NCBI GenBank assembly: GCA_020638795.1
Contig: JACKHW010000001.1
Coordinates: 744,001 to 808,000 of the forward strand
Source: Planctomycetota bacterium
GTDB lineage: Bacteria; Planctomycetota; UBA1135; GCA-002748355
DNA: 64,000 nt
Direction: 5' to 3'
The notes beneath the pieces are model-generated. The model ran no database searches and had not been told where the DNA came from. It was given only the letters and a program-made list of their open reading frames with translations. How positions within the stretch are numbered: the stretch's first letter is position 1; the number at the start of each line of letters is the position of its first letter. A program made the position numbers and the translations under genes. Positions 31,726 through 40,365 of this stretch are shown here, one piece after another.

Positions 31726-34700
31726 TCAGACACCGACGCTGACCTGGACCATTGCAGGTGGAGTTCCTGGGGTGCCGTGCTGGGCGATACCGTGTTGCTT
31801 GGGCGCTCGGAGACTTGCGTCCAGGTTGGGATCGCTCGACCCGGAGGCGTCGAGGGCGACACTGTCGCCTTCGTTGACGGTCTGGTCGGGACCCGCGTTC
31901 GCACTCGGTGCGTCGTTGTCGGCGTTGACGGTGATCGTGACGGTGTCGATGGTCGTGTTCGTGCCATCGCTGACGCTGACCTGGAACTGCAGGTCGGAGT
32001 TCACGAGGCCTTCAGGGGCGGTGAAGCTCGGAGTGGCCGTGTTGCCGTTGGTCAGAGCCGAGGTGCCGCTCCAGGTGTAAGTGAGAGCCACACTATCGCC
32101 TTCGTTGACGGTCTGGTCGGGACCCGCGTTCGCACTCGGTGCATCGTTGTCGGCGTTGACGGTGATCGTGACGGTGTCGACGGTCGTGTTCGTTCCGTCG
32201 CTGATGCTGACCTGGAACTGCAGGTCGGAGTTCACGAGACCTTCGGGCGCCGTGAAGCTGGGCGTTGCGGTGTTGCCGTTCGTCAAACTGACGGACGTGC
32301 CGCTGATCTGCGTCCACGAGTAGGTCAGCCCTTGCCCTTCGGGATCGCTCGGAGGCCGATCGACGCTGTCGCCTTCACGACCGCCGGGATCGTGCGGTGT
32401 CGATGGTCGTGTGTCGTCAGATGCTGACCTGGTTGCCGTCGTCTGACGGAGATCTGCGTCCACGAGTAGGTCAGACGCGCCGTTCGTTGAACCCGCGTTC
32501 GCGCTCGGCGCGTCGTTGTCCGCGTTGACGGTGATCGTGATGGTGTCGACAGTCGTGTTCGTGCCGTCGCTGACGCTGACCTGGAACTGCAGGTCGGAGT
32601 TCACGAGGCCTTCGGGCGCGGTGAAGCTCGGAGTCGCCGTCGTTCCGCCTGTCAGAGTGACGGGAGTTCCAGAGACTTGCGTCCACGTGTACGTGAGCCC
32701 CTGGCCTTCGGGATCGCTCGAGCTCGAGGCGTCGAGCACGACGCTGTCGCCTTCGTTGACCGTTTGGTCCGGGCCTGCGTTTGCGGTCGGCGCGTCGTTG
32801 TCGGCGCTGACCGAGATCGTGACGCTGTCGTAGGTCGTCGTCGTGCCATCGTCGACGGCGACTTGGAAGGTCAGCGTGTAGTTGCTGGTCTGATCCGGCG
32901 CCGTGAACGTCGGTTGCGCTGCATTCGCGTCGCTGAGCGTCACGGTCGGGCCAGCGGTCTGAGTCCAGGTGTATGTCAGCGATGGGCTATCCGGGTCGCT
33001 CGAGCCGGTCGCATCGAGCATGATCACCGTGCTCTCCGCGACGCTCTGATCCGCGCCAGCGTTGGCGATCGGCGCGTCATCGATGGGGGTGATGTCGACG
33101 GTTGTGTGACCAACCGTCGTCAACGCGCCGCCGCTACCCTGGGACCCAGTGTTGCCGTCATCGAAGGTCCATTCGATCTGCACGCTGTCCGGCGGGTCGT
33201 CGCTGCTGTTCGCATAGGTAATCTGCGACAGGATGTTGTCGACGTCCGACGAAGTCGGGATCTCGCCGCCACTGTCGCTGAACGTCAGGGTCAGCTGCCC
33301 CGGTGTCGTGCTCGTGTCGAACGTAGCGATGACCTGGCCGTTCTTGATCAGGTTGCCGCCACTCAAAGTCACGCCGTTGCCGTCCTGGAAGCCGAGCACG
33401 TCGTCAGCAACGGCGCCGCCGCTACGCGACAGTGTGATCGATGCGCCGGCGTAGTTGCCGGCGCCGCCGTTCAGCGCGTCGAGCTCGCTGTCGGAGACGT
33501 CGACATCGGAATCCAGCACGACCGCCGGGCCGCCTTCGATGTAAGTCGGGTTGCCGTCGAGCGAGTTGACGCCGTCGAAGGTCTGGTCGGGCGTGCCGTT
33601 GGCGTCGTATCGGGCCAAGGCGAAGTCGTAGTCGGTGCCGTTGTGGCTGTAGCCGGTCAGCAGGATCTTGCCGTCGGCCTGCACCGTCACGCTGAGGCCG
33701 TAATCGTCACCCGCGCCCAGTGCGGTCGTGACGATGCCGCCGCTGCCGAAGCCGTTGTCGAGCGTGCCGTCGGCGTTGTAGCGGGTCAGCGCGAAGTCGT
33801 TGTCACTACCGTTGTGGCTGTAGCCGCCCACGAGGATCTTGCCATCGTCCTGCACCACGACGCTGTAGCCTGCGTCGCTACCCGCGCCGACCGCCGTGGT
33901 GACGATGCCGTCACCACCGCCGAAGCCGGTGTCCAGGCTTCCGTCGGCGTTGTAGCGCGTCAGCGCGAAGTCGTTGTCGGTGCCGTTGCTGGCGTAGCCG
34001 GCGACGAGGATCTTGCCGTCGGCCTGGACCGTGACGCTGGTACCGACATCGCTGCCGGCGCCGACCGCCGTGGTGACGATGCCGTCGCCGCCGCCGAAGC
34101 CGCTATCGAGGCTACCGTCGGCGTTGTAGCGGATCAGCGCCATGTCATTGGTCGCGCCGTCGTTGCTGTAGCCAGCGATCAGGATCTTGCCGTCCGCCTG
34201 CACACTGAGGCTGAGGCCGTAGTCGGATCCCGATCCGATGTCCGTGGTGACGATGCCGTCGCCGCCGCCGAAGCCGGTGTCAAGGCTGCCGTCGACGTTG
34301 TAGCGCGCCACCGAGAAGACGTAGCTGTTGCCGCCGGCGTCGCTGTAGCCCGCTACCAGGATCTTGCCGTCGTCTTGCACGGCGACACTGCGGCCGTAGT
34401 CGTTGCTCGTGCCGATCGCCGTGGTGACGATGCCGTCGCCGCCGCCGAAGCCGGTGTCCAGCGAGCCGTCCGCGTTGTAGCGCGTCAACGCGTAGTCGTA
34501 GTCGGTGCCGTTGTGACTGTAGCCACCGACGACGATCTTGCCGTCGTCCTGCACGGTGATGCTGTAACCCGTGTCGTAGCCGCCGCCGACGTCCGTGGTC
34601 ACAGTGCCCCCGCTCCCGAAGCTCGTGTCGAGGCTGCCGTCGGCGTTGTAGCGTGTCAGCGCGAAGTCGTTGTCGGCATAGCCCGCCACCAGGATCTTGC

Positions 34701-37700
34701 CGTCGGCCTGCACGGTGACGTCGCGTCCGTACTCGGATCCAGTACCGATCGCGGTCGTGACCGCACCGTCACCGCTGACCGTCTCGAACGTAGGCGCGGT
34801 ATTGTCGGTATGGTGCGCCAACGTGTAGGCGTCGGCCTCGTCGAGCGCGCGGCTGTACATGCGCACATCGTCGATCTCGCCGTCGGCGGCCCAGCCCCAG
34901 TTGGACGCGCCACCGTACGCGATCCCGACCCGCCACGGCTCGGTGTCGTACTCGCGTGCCGTGGCGCCCGGCGTGAACGAAGATGTGTCCTGTAGTTCAC
35001 CGTCGACGTACATCGAGATCAGGCCGGCGTCACGGTCGACCGTGACCACGATGTGATACGACCCCCCCGGCGGGAACGTGCTCGTGGATGTGGACGTGAC
35101 CGTGCCGCCACCGTCGAGCTGATGGTCGAACTGAAACCGGTTGTCGTTCGTGTACTTGAGCCCCGTGTGCCATCCGGCCTTGACGACGATGCCGTAGTTC
35201 GCGTCGTTGTCGCTGCCGCTTCCCGGAGGCGTCGAGTTCGGCGTGAACCTCGCCGAGATCGTGTAGTCGCCCTCCTGCAGGTTCTCGAGCGTCGACGAGT
35301 TCGGGATCTCGACGTAGTCCTCGCCGTCGGTGTAGTCGACGGCGATCGCGCCATCGGCGCGGATCACGCCGCCGACCAACGTACCATCATTCTCATTACC
35401 GGACGTGTCGACGACGGTCGTGCCGCTGCTGTTCAGGAACCGATACTCGACCTCGAGGTCCGATGTGAGGTCCGGGACCTTCGCGGAGGCGGTCTGCGTG
35501 CCGCCGTCGAAGACGTAGTAGACCGGCTCGGAAAACGTAGCGCCGTAGTCGGTGCCGTCGACGTCGACCACGAGCGTGCCGAGCACGTGACCCGCCCGAA
35601 GCACGCCGATATAGCCGGCCGCGAAGGTCGCACTATCGAGGTCGCGACCGATGTCGACGTCGCCGGAGCTGAGATTCGCGACGTCGATCGTCGTCAGGCT
35701 GCCCGCGACGTCGATCGAGCCATTGAGATTGTCGTCGACATCGAGAAGATCGAGATTCCCGTCGACTTGGATGAGCGAGCCCGGATCCGCGTCGTTGAGC
35801 AGATGAATCGTCGCCGCGTTGCCGACGACGTGCAGCGTGCCCCCGAGCGTGTCGATCGCGGCCAAGGTCAAGTCGCCGACGACCTTCAAGTCGCCGAGCT
35901 GCGTGTTGACGACCGTGAGAGAATCGAGGTCGCCCCCGACGAGCATCGTGCCGTCGAGGTCGTCGGAGAAGTAGGCCGAGCCGAGATTGCCGTCGATCGT
36001 CAGCGTGCCGGTGGCGTCGAGATCGCGCCCGACCGTGACCGTCGTGACGTCGCCGACGACATGGACGGTCCCAGCGATTCCGTCTCCGACGTCGAGCGTT
36101 CCGAGGTTCCCACCGACGTTCAGGGTGCCGTCGATCACGTCGGTGGTCGTGCCGCCATCCAGGTCGTTGATCTGGTAGGTCCCGACGCTGCCGGTCACGG
36201 TCACGGTCGCGGACGAACAATGATCGATGGCCGTGATCGTGCCCGCGTCGCCGCTGATGTCGATGTTCGCATCGATGATTCCCGGCGTGCTCAGGCTCGT
36301 GACGTTGCCGCTGACGGTGAGCGCCGTCATGATGTCGCTGTCGTAGCTGATGCTCCCGACTTGGCCGCTTCCTCCCGCGAGATCCAGGCTTCCGAGTTGT
36401 GCACCGCCCGTCAGGTTCAAACTCGTGATGTTCCCGGGCACCGAAAGCGTTCCGAGGTCACGGTTCAGGTCGACCGTGCTGATGCTACTGCTGCCCATGA
36501 TGTCGGTCACGACTACCGACGTGGTCAGGTCCGAGCCGCTGCTCAGACTCTCGATCGCGAGCGTGTTGCTCGCCGTGTACCACTTCAACTCGACGGCGCC
36601 GGGTCCGCTGTGCTCGACCCGGATCGCGGTATCCGAGTCGACGTAGTAGTGCGTGCCGTAGACCGTCGATCCGGACGAGGAGAAGCCGGTCGTGACGTGC
36701 ACGGTCGCGTCGCCGAGGTCGATGTAGCGCACGCCTTCGTACGTGACCGTGAACGACTCTCCACCGCCCATGTCGAGCGTGATGCTGTCCGTGCCGAACG
36801 TGATGTCACTCTCGTTGAAGTTGCTGAGGTCGATGCGATCGAAGGCTTGGCCACCGCCGCTCACGTGGTAGATCGCGCCGTCGACGGGATTCGTGAAGCG
36901 AAAGACGTCGCTGCTCGAGGATCCGATCACACGCTCGAAGCCCGAGAGTGTGTCGGTTCCGTCGCCGCCGGTGTTCTGCGCGTCGCTTCGCGTGAGGTCG
37001 ATGGTGACCGAACTCGCCGCCGCGCTGTAGTCGATCGTGTCGGTGCCGTCGCCGCCGATGATGAAATCGTCGCCGGCGCCCCCGACGATCGTGTCGTCGC
37101 CCGCGAGGCCGTCGATACGATCGTTGCCCGAGGTTCCGGTGAGGGTGTCGTTGCCGGATGTCCCCGTGATCCAGGCCTCGACTTGGATCACGACCTGATC
37201 CGTCGACGAACTCGTGCCGTCGCTGACCTCGACCTCGAACGTCAATGTGTAGTCACTGCTGGATTCCGGCGCCGTGAACGTCGGCTGTGCGGCGTTGGGG
37301 TCGCTGAGCGTGACTGCCGGGCCGCCGACCTGCGTCCACGTGAAGCTCAACGACTGGGACTGCGGGTCGCTCGAAGCCGTGGCATCCAAGGTGACGAGCG
37401 AGTTGTCCACGACGGTTTGGTCCGCGCCGGCGTCCGCCGTCGGCGTTCCGTCGATTGCCCAGAGGAAGAGGAACGGCTGGTTCTTGACTTCCCCCGTGCT
37501 GGTTTCCAGCTCCGTCTGCGCTTCCCAGGATGTGCCGTTCCATCGAACGAAGTTCACGTCGTTCCCGGCGTCCTGGACGGACAACATGATGTCGTTGCCG
37601 CTCGGCGCCGCGGACAAGCGCATCGAGTTGGGGACGTCCCCGAGATTGGGCCCCGTCTGTTCTGACGACCAGCCACTTCCGCTGCTCCAGGTGCGGTATT

Positions 37701-40257
37701 TGACCGTCGAAGAGCCACTTTCCGCGTAGGTCGCGATGGCGTCACCCGAGTCGCTCTCGAAGGCAATGGCTACGACCGGAGCCACGTTGCTGGAGGCCGA
37801 CGTCGTCGCGAGCGTCGAGGATTCCCACGACGACCCGTTCCACACGGCGAGCCAGGTATCGCCGCTGGTCGTCGTGACGCCGAGTGCGATCCGATCGCTA
37901 CCGGTATGGCTGCCCAGCGTGGTCCAGTTGACGTTGCCGGCGGCGCCACTCGGCATGGGGATCTGTGCCGCGGAACTCCAACTCGTGCCATCCCAGACGC
38001 GGTACTTGGCGGCGGTGCCTCCTTCGCCGTAGACGACGATCGCGTCGCCGCTCTGTTGTTCGTACGCGACGGAGATATCGGTGCGGCTATCGGCCCCCGT
38101 GGAGTCGAGCACGACCCCGCTGTCCCAGCTCGACCCGTCCCAGACCAGCACGTAGTCCTCGCTACTGCCGTTGCTGACGACGAGCACCATCTCGTCGGAG
38201 TCCGGACTCGCCGCGAGCTGCATCTGCTTGGGCTCACCGCCGAGCGGGGTCGTGATCGTCTCGATTGGCGACCAAGAGGTCCCATTCCACGTACTGTAGG
38301 AGAGTCCTTCGGTGCCGCTGCTGCCATTCCGCCACACGACCATGGCGTCACCGCTGACGGATTCATAGGAGACGTCGAAGCTCCACCAATACGACTCGCT
38401 GATCGTCGGAAGCGAGCCGTTGAACGGCAGGGCTTCCCAGGTACTTCCGTTCCAGAATTCCCCGCGGATCTGACTGCTCGTATTGACGCCGATGACGATG
38501 ATCTCATCGCGTGTCGGAGCCTCGGCACCTTCGAGGATGCGATAGTCCCCGACCGGCATCGTGCCGCTGCTGGCACCGAAAGAGCCTCCGTCCCAGTTCG
38601 AAGTCTGCGGCGTCGTCGTGCTCCCGCTCCAGATGGCGGTGCCTTGCGCCGCCGTCGGGGTCGTGGTCGTCGCACTGCCAGCATCTACGTCGAAAACGAA
38701 GTAGGTCTCTTCGGCGTAGTTGCCGCCATGGTCGGTACCGTCGACGTCGAAGACGAGGATGCCCAGGACCTGCGCCGCCTTGACCGTGACTCCGGAGGCA
38801 AAACCCGTCGTCGTGAAGGAATCGAGATCGCCGCCGATCGTGATGTCGTCCTTGACATCGCCGCCGATGTCGATCGTGCCGACGTCGCCGCCAACGTTCA
38901 CGACAGCGCCGAAGTGGTTTACGTTGGTCAGCGAGCCGAGATCGCCGGTTACCGTGATCGCCGATCCGGACTTGAAGTCGTGGCCGACGACGACAGAAGT
39001 CAGATCACCTCCAACAGAAACGCAACCCGTGTAGTCGTTGAAGACATCGAGCAGAAGTAGGCTGCCGCCGACCGTGATGTCTCCGGTAGAATTCGCAGTC
39101 AACGTAATGCCGTCGACGTCACCGTCGACGGTCCAGAGGCTGGCACCCGTGATTGCGTGTACCGTGGCCGAGCCGAGGTCGCCGTGAATCGTGAAGCCGT
39201 CCTTGAGATCGTTGGCCGACATCGAGCCCACGTTGGCATTGATGGTGACCGGACTATCGATGTTGCCCACTGCCGTCAGGGTGTCGATGTTCCCGTTCCC
39301 GCCATCGATGGTGACGACCGCGATCTCCTTGCTGCCTGTCCAGGTCAGCGTGCCGATGTCGACGTCGGTGGTCAGCGAGCCGAGGTCGGTGTCGATCGTG
39401 ATGTTGTCGATCGTCAGTCCCGCATCGCTCAGGTCCTGGATCGCGAGGTGCGTACCCGTTCCCGTGCTACTCGTGTCGGAGACCGTGAGCGTGTCGGTCG
39501 TCGCGTCGTAGCTCCAGTCGATCGTGCCTCCGCCGCTGAGTTCGATCTGAAAGGCCTGGCCGTCGTCGATGAAGGTCGCGGAACCCGAAAAGGACGGGTC
39601 CGTGTGGTTCCCGCCGAGGACGGTCGCGACCGTGTCGCTGAACGTGAACGAGTCGATGTTGCTGTAGTCGAGCGTGAAGGACGCACCGCCACCCATGTCG
39701 ACCGAGAGCGAACCGCCGCTCGGATCGAAAGTGATATCGGCGAGCGCATAGGAGCTCAGATCGACGCTGTCCGTTCCGCCACTGCCGCCATCGACGACGT
39801 AGGTCGCGCCGTCCGCGGCATTCGCGAACGAGAACATGTCGGAATACGCGCTGCCGATCACGCCTTCGATCTCGGACAAGGTATCCGTGCCCGCGCCGCC
39901 GGTTGCCTGGGCGTTCGTGTCCGTGATGTCGACGGTCACGCCCGACGTCGCCGTCTCGTAGTCGGCGATGTCCTGACCCGAGCCACCGATCAGCGTGTCG
40001 TCGCCGGCGCCTCCGCGGAGCACGTCGTTGCCGGCGAGGCCGTCGAGTGTGTCGTTGCCCCCGAGACCGTCGATGCAGTCATCGCCGGTCGTGCCGTCGA
40101 GGACGTTGTCGCCCGCGTCGCCTTCGATCCAGGTCGCGGAGAGGAGGATGCGCGGCTCGAGGGTCTCTCCGCGGAGGACCGGCGGCTTCTTACGTGGGAG
40201 CTCGGGGAGGTCGGGTTGCTCCGATGACTTGCCGTGGTTCTCGTCGCTGCGGCTCAC
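31726..40257 (-). CDS. Giant LEPR-XLL surface protein, N-terminal part (RTX, LamG-like, delta-60, PKD repeats)
   Basis: 2843 residues from ATG 40257. LEPRILLSA at 33-41 is the LEPR-XLL motif typical of large planctomycete exported proteins. RTX-like Ca-binding repeats (GGNDTLDGLAGNDVLRGGAG) lie at about 45-100 and again at about 1030-1085. Beta-helix-like segments (VGGDLTSVVVG type) lie between them and after the second block. A LamG/concanavalin-like domain is at about 1595-1820 (VEYRFLNSSG, TISARFTPNS, WAADGEIDDVRMYSRALDEA). Delta-60 repeats follow at about 1822-2230, then PKD units. The last ~30 residues before the stop at 31726 come from scrambled repeat sequence and are not real. RTX repeats fit HlyD-dependent export through the adjacent cassette. 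Confidence 0.85.
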   Translation of the reverse strand: MSRSDENHGKSSEQPDLPELPRKKPPVLRGETLEPRILLSATWIEGDAGDNVLDGTTGDDCIDGLGGNDTLDGLAGNDVLRGGAGDDTLIGGSGQDIADYETATSGVTVDITDTNAQATGGAGTDTLSEIEGVIGSAYSDMFSFANAADGATYVVDGGSGGTDSVDLSSYALADITFDPSGGSLSVDMGGGASFTLDYSNIDSFTFSDTVATVLGGNHTDPSFSGSATFIDDGQAFQIELSGGGTIDWSYDATTDTLTVSDTSSTGTGTHLAIQDLSDAGLTIDNITIDTDLGSLTTDVDIGTLTWTGSKEIAVVTIDGGNGNIDTLTAVGNIDSPVTINANVGSMSANDLKDGFTIHGDLGSATVHAITGASLWTVDGDVDGITLTANSTGDITVGGSLLLLDVFNDYTGCVSVGGDLTSVVVGHDFKSGSAITVTGDLGSLTNVNHFGAVVNVGGDVGTIDIGGDVKDDITIGGDLDSFTTTGFASGVTVKAAQVLGILVFDVDGTDHGGNYAEETYFVFDVDAGSATTTTPTAAQGTAIWSGSTTTPQTSNWDGGSFGASSGTMPVGDYRILEGAEAPTRDEIIVIGVNTSSQIRGEFWNGSTWEALPFNGSLPTISESYWWSFDVSYESVSGDAMVVWRNGSSGTEGLSYSTWNGTSWSPIETITTPLGGEPKQMQLAASPDSDEMVLVVSNGSSEDYVLVWDGSSWDSGVVLDSTGADSRTDISVAYEQQSGDAIVVYGEGGTAAKYRVWDGTSWSSAAQIPMPSGAAGNVNWTTLGSHTGSDRIALGVTTTSGDTWLAVWNGSSWESSTLATTSASSNVAPVVAIAFESDSGDAIATYAESGSSTVKYRTWSSGSGWSSEQTGPNLGDVPNSMRLSAAPSGNDIMLSVQDAGNDVNFVRWNGTSWEAQTELETSTGEVKNQPFLFLWAIDGTPTADAGADQTVVDNSLVTLDATASSDPQSQSLSFTWTQVGGPAVTLSDPNAAQPTFTAPESSSDYTLTFEVEVSDGTSSSTDQVVIQVEAWITGTSGNDTLTGTSGNDRIDGLAGDDTIVGGAGDDFIIGGDGTDTIDYSAAASSVTIDLTRSDAQNTGGDGTDTLSGFERVIGSSSSDVFRFTNPVDGAIYHVSGGGQAFDRIDLSNFNESDITFGTDSITLDMGGGESFTVTYEGVRYIDLGDATVHVTTGFSSSGSTVYGTHYYVDSDTAIRVEHSGPGAVELKWYTASNTLAIESLSSGSDLTTSVVVTDIMGSSSISTVDLNRDLGTLSVPGNITSLNLTGGAQLGSLDLAGGSGQVGSISYDSDIMTALTVSGNVTSLSTPGIIDANIDISGDAGTITAIDHCSSATVTVTGSVGTYQINDLDGGTTTDVIDGTLNVGGNLGTLDVGDGIAGTVHVVGDVTTVTVGRDLDATGTLTIDGNLGSAYFSDDLDGTMLVGGDLDSLTVVNTQLGDLKVVGDLTLAAIDTLGGTLHVVGNAATIHLLNDADPGSLIQVDGNLDLLDVDDNLNGSIDVAGSLTTIDVANLSSGDVDIGRDLDSATFAAGYIGVLRAGHVLGTLVVDVDGTDYGATFSEPVYYVFDGGTQTASAKVPDLTSDLEVEYRFLNSSGTTVVDTSGNENDGTLVGGVIRADGAIAVDYTDGEDYVEIPNSSTLENLQEGDYTISARFTPNSTPPGSGSDNDANYGIVVKAGWHTGLKYTNDNRFQFDHQLDGGGTVTSTSTSTFPPGGSYHIVVTVDRDAGLISMYVDGELQDTSSFTPGATAREYDTEPWRVGIAYGGASNWGWAADGEIDDVRMYSRALDEADAYTLAHHTDNTAPTFETVSGDGAVTTAIGTGSEYGRDVTVQADGKILVAGYADNDFALTRYNADGSLDTSFGSGGTVTTDVGGGYDTGYSITVQDDGKIVVGGYSHNGTDYDYALTRYNADGSLDTGFGGGDGIVTTAIGTSNDYGRSVAVQDDGKILVAGYSDAGGNSYVFSVARYNVDGSLDTGFGGGDGIVTTDIGSGSDYGLSLSVQADGKILIAGYSNDGATNDMALIRYNADGSLDSGFGGGDGIVTTAVGAGSDVGTSVTVQADGKILVAGYASNGTDNDFALTRYNADGSLDTGFGGGDGIVTTAVGAGSDAGYSVVVQDDGKILVGGYSHNGSDNDFALTRYNADGTLDNGFGSGGIVTTALGAGDDYGLSVTVQADGKILLTGYSHNGTDYDFALARYDANGTPDQTFDGVNSLDGNPTYIEGGPAVVLDSDVDVSDSELDALNGGAGNYAGASITLSRSGGAVADDVLGFQDGNGVTLSGGNLIKNGQVIATFDTSTTPGQLTLTFSDSGGEIPTSSDVDNILSQITYANSSDDPPDSVQIEWTFDDGNTGSQGSGGALTTVGHTTVDITPIDDAPIANAGADQSVAESTVIMLDATGSSDPDSPSLTYTWTQTAGPTVTLSDANAAQPTFTAPDQTSNYTLTFQVAVDDGTTTTYDSVTISVSADNDAPTANAGPDQTVNEGDSVVLDASSSSDPEGQGLTYTWTQVSGTPVTLTGGTTATPSFTAPEGLVNSDLQFQVSVSDGTNTTVDTITITVNADNDAPSANAGSTNGASDLLVDADLRQTTATRSASDDTRPSTPHDPGGREGDSVDRPPSDPEGQGLTYSWTQISGTSVSLTNGNTATPSFTAPEGLVNSDLQFQVSISDGTNTTVDTVTITVNADNDAPSANAGPDQTVNEGDSVALTYTWSGTSALTNGNTATPSFTAPEGLVNSDLQFQVSVSDGTNTTIDTVTITVNADNDAPSANAGPDQTVNEGDSVALDASGSSDPNLDASLRAPKQHGIAQHGTPGTPPAMVQVSVGV
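33560..34790 (-). repeat. Delta-60-type repeats (174 bp / 58 residues)
   Basis: About seven or eight copies of a 58-residue unit, each with VQADGKILVAGYSHNGTD, FALTRYNADGSLDTGFGGGD and GIVTTAIG. The word CCGTCGGCGTTGTA recurs at about 33767, 33941 and 34115, a 174-base period. The unit matches the delta-60 repeat family of predicted beta-propeller or beta-strand repeats in large secreted proteins. It is intact in frame, unlike the PKD array. Confidence 0.85.
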
Positions 40258-40365
40258 GTTCGCACTCCCTCGCTACTGGACCGGGTACCAGCATTCTTTT
40301 CGGGGGGCGCGAGGCGTGGACAAGAAGGACAATCGGCGTGCGATCATCGCAGCGATGGCATCGAC
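40258..40365 (-). promoter_or_regulatory. Leader region of the giant-protein gene
   Basis: This 108-base gap lies between the stop of the hybrid kinase gene (40366) and the start of the giant-protein gene (40257), both on the minus strand. It may carry a separate promoter or allow read-through from the kinase gene. I saw no clear hairpin or promoter boxes. Confidence 0.35.

Larger units (their letters stand above)
27240..32880 (-). repeat. Tandem array of 282-bp (94-residue) PKD-like repeats with damaged stretches
   Basis: The anchor ACCTGG (or ATCTGG) recurs at 27321, 27603, 27885, 28167, 28449, 28731, 29013, 29295 and 29577, each exactly 282 bases apart. It then occurs at 29839 (262), 30121, 30403, 30657 (254), 30939, 31221, and after scrambled sequence at 31979, 32210 (231), 32579 and 32861. 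Units are nearly identical at DNA level. Stretches of about 31270-31860 and 32340-32500 contain repeat words with many small gaps. The intact units encode PKD/K319L-like beta-sandwich domains. Confidence 0.9.

Noticed and set aside
27240..32880. The repeat array as a CRISPR
   Set aside because: The units are contiguous 282-base coding repeats without spacers and translate to PKD-like domains.
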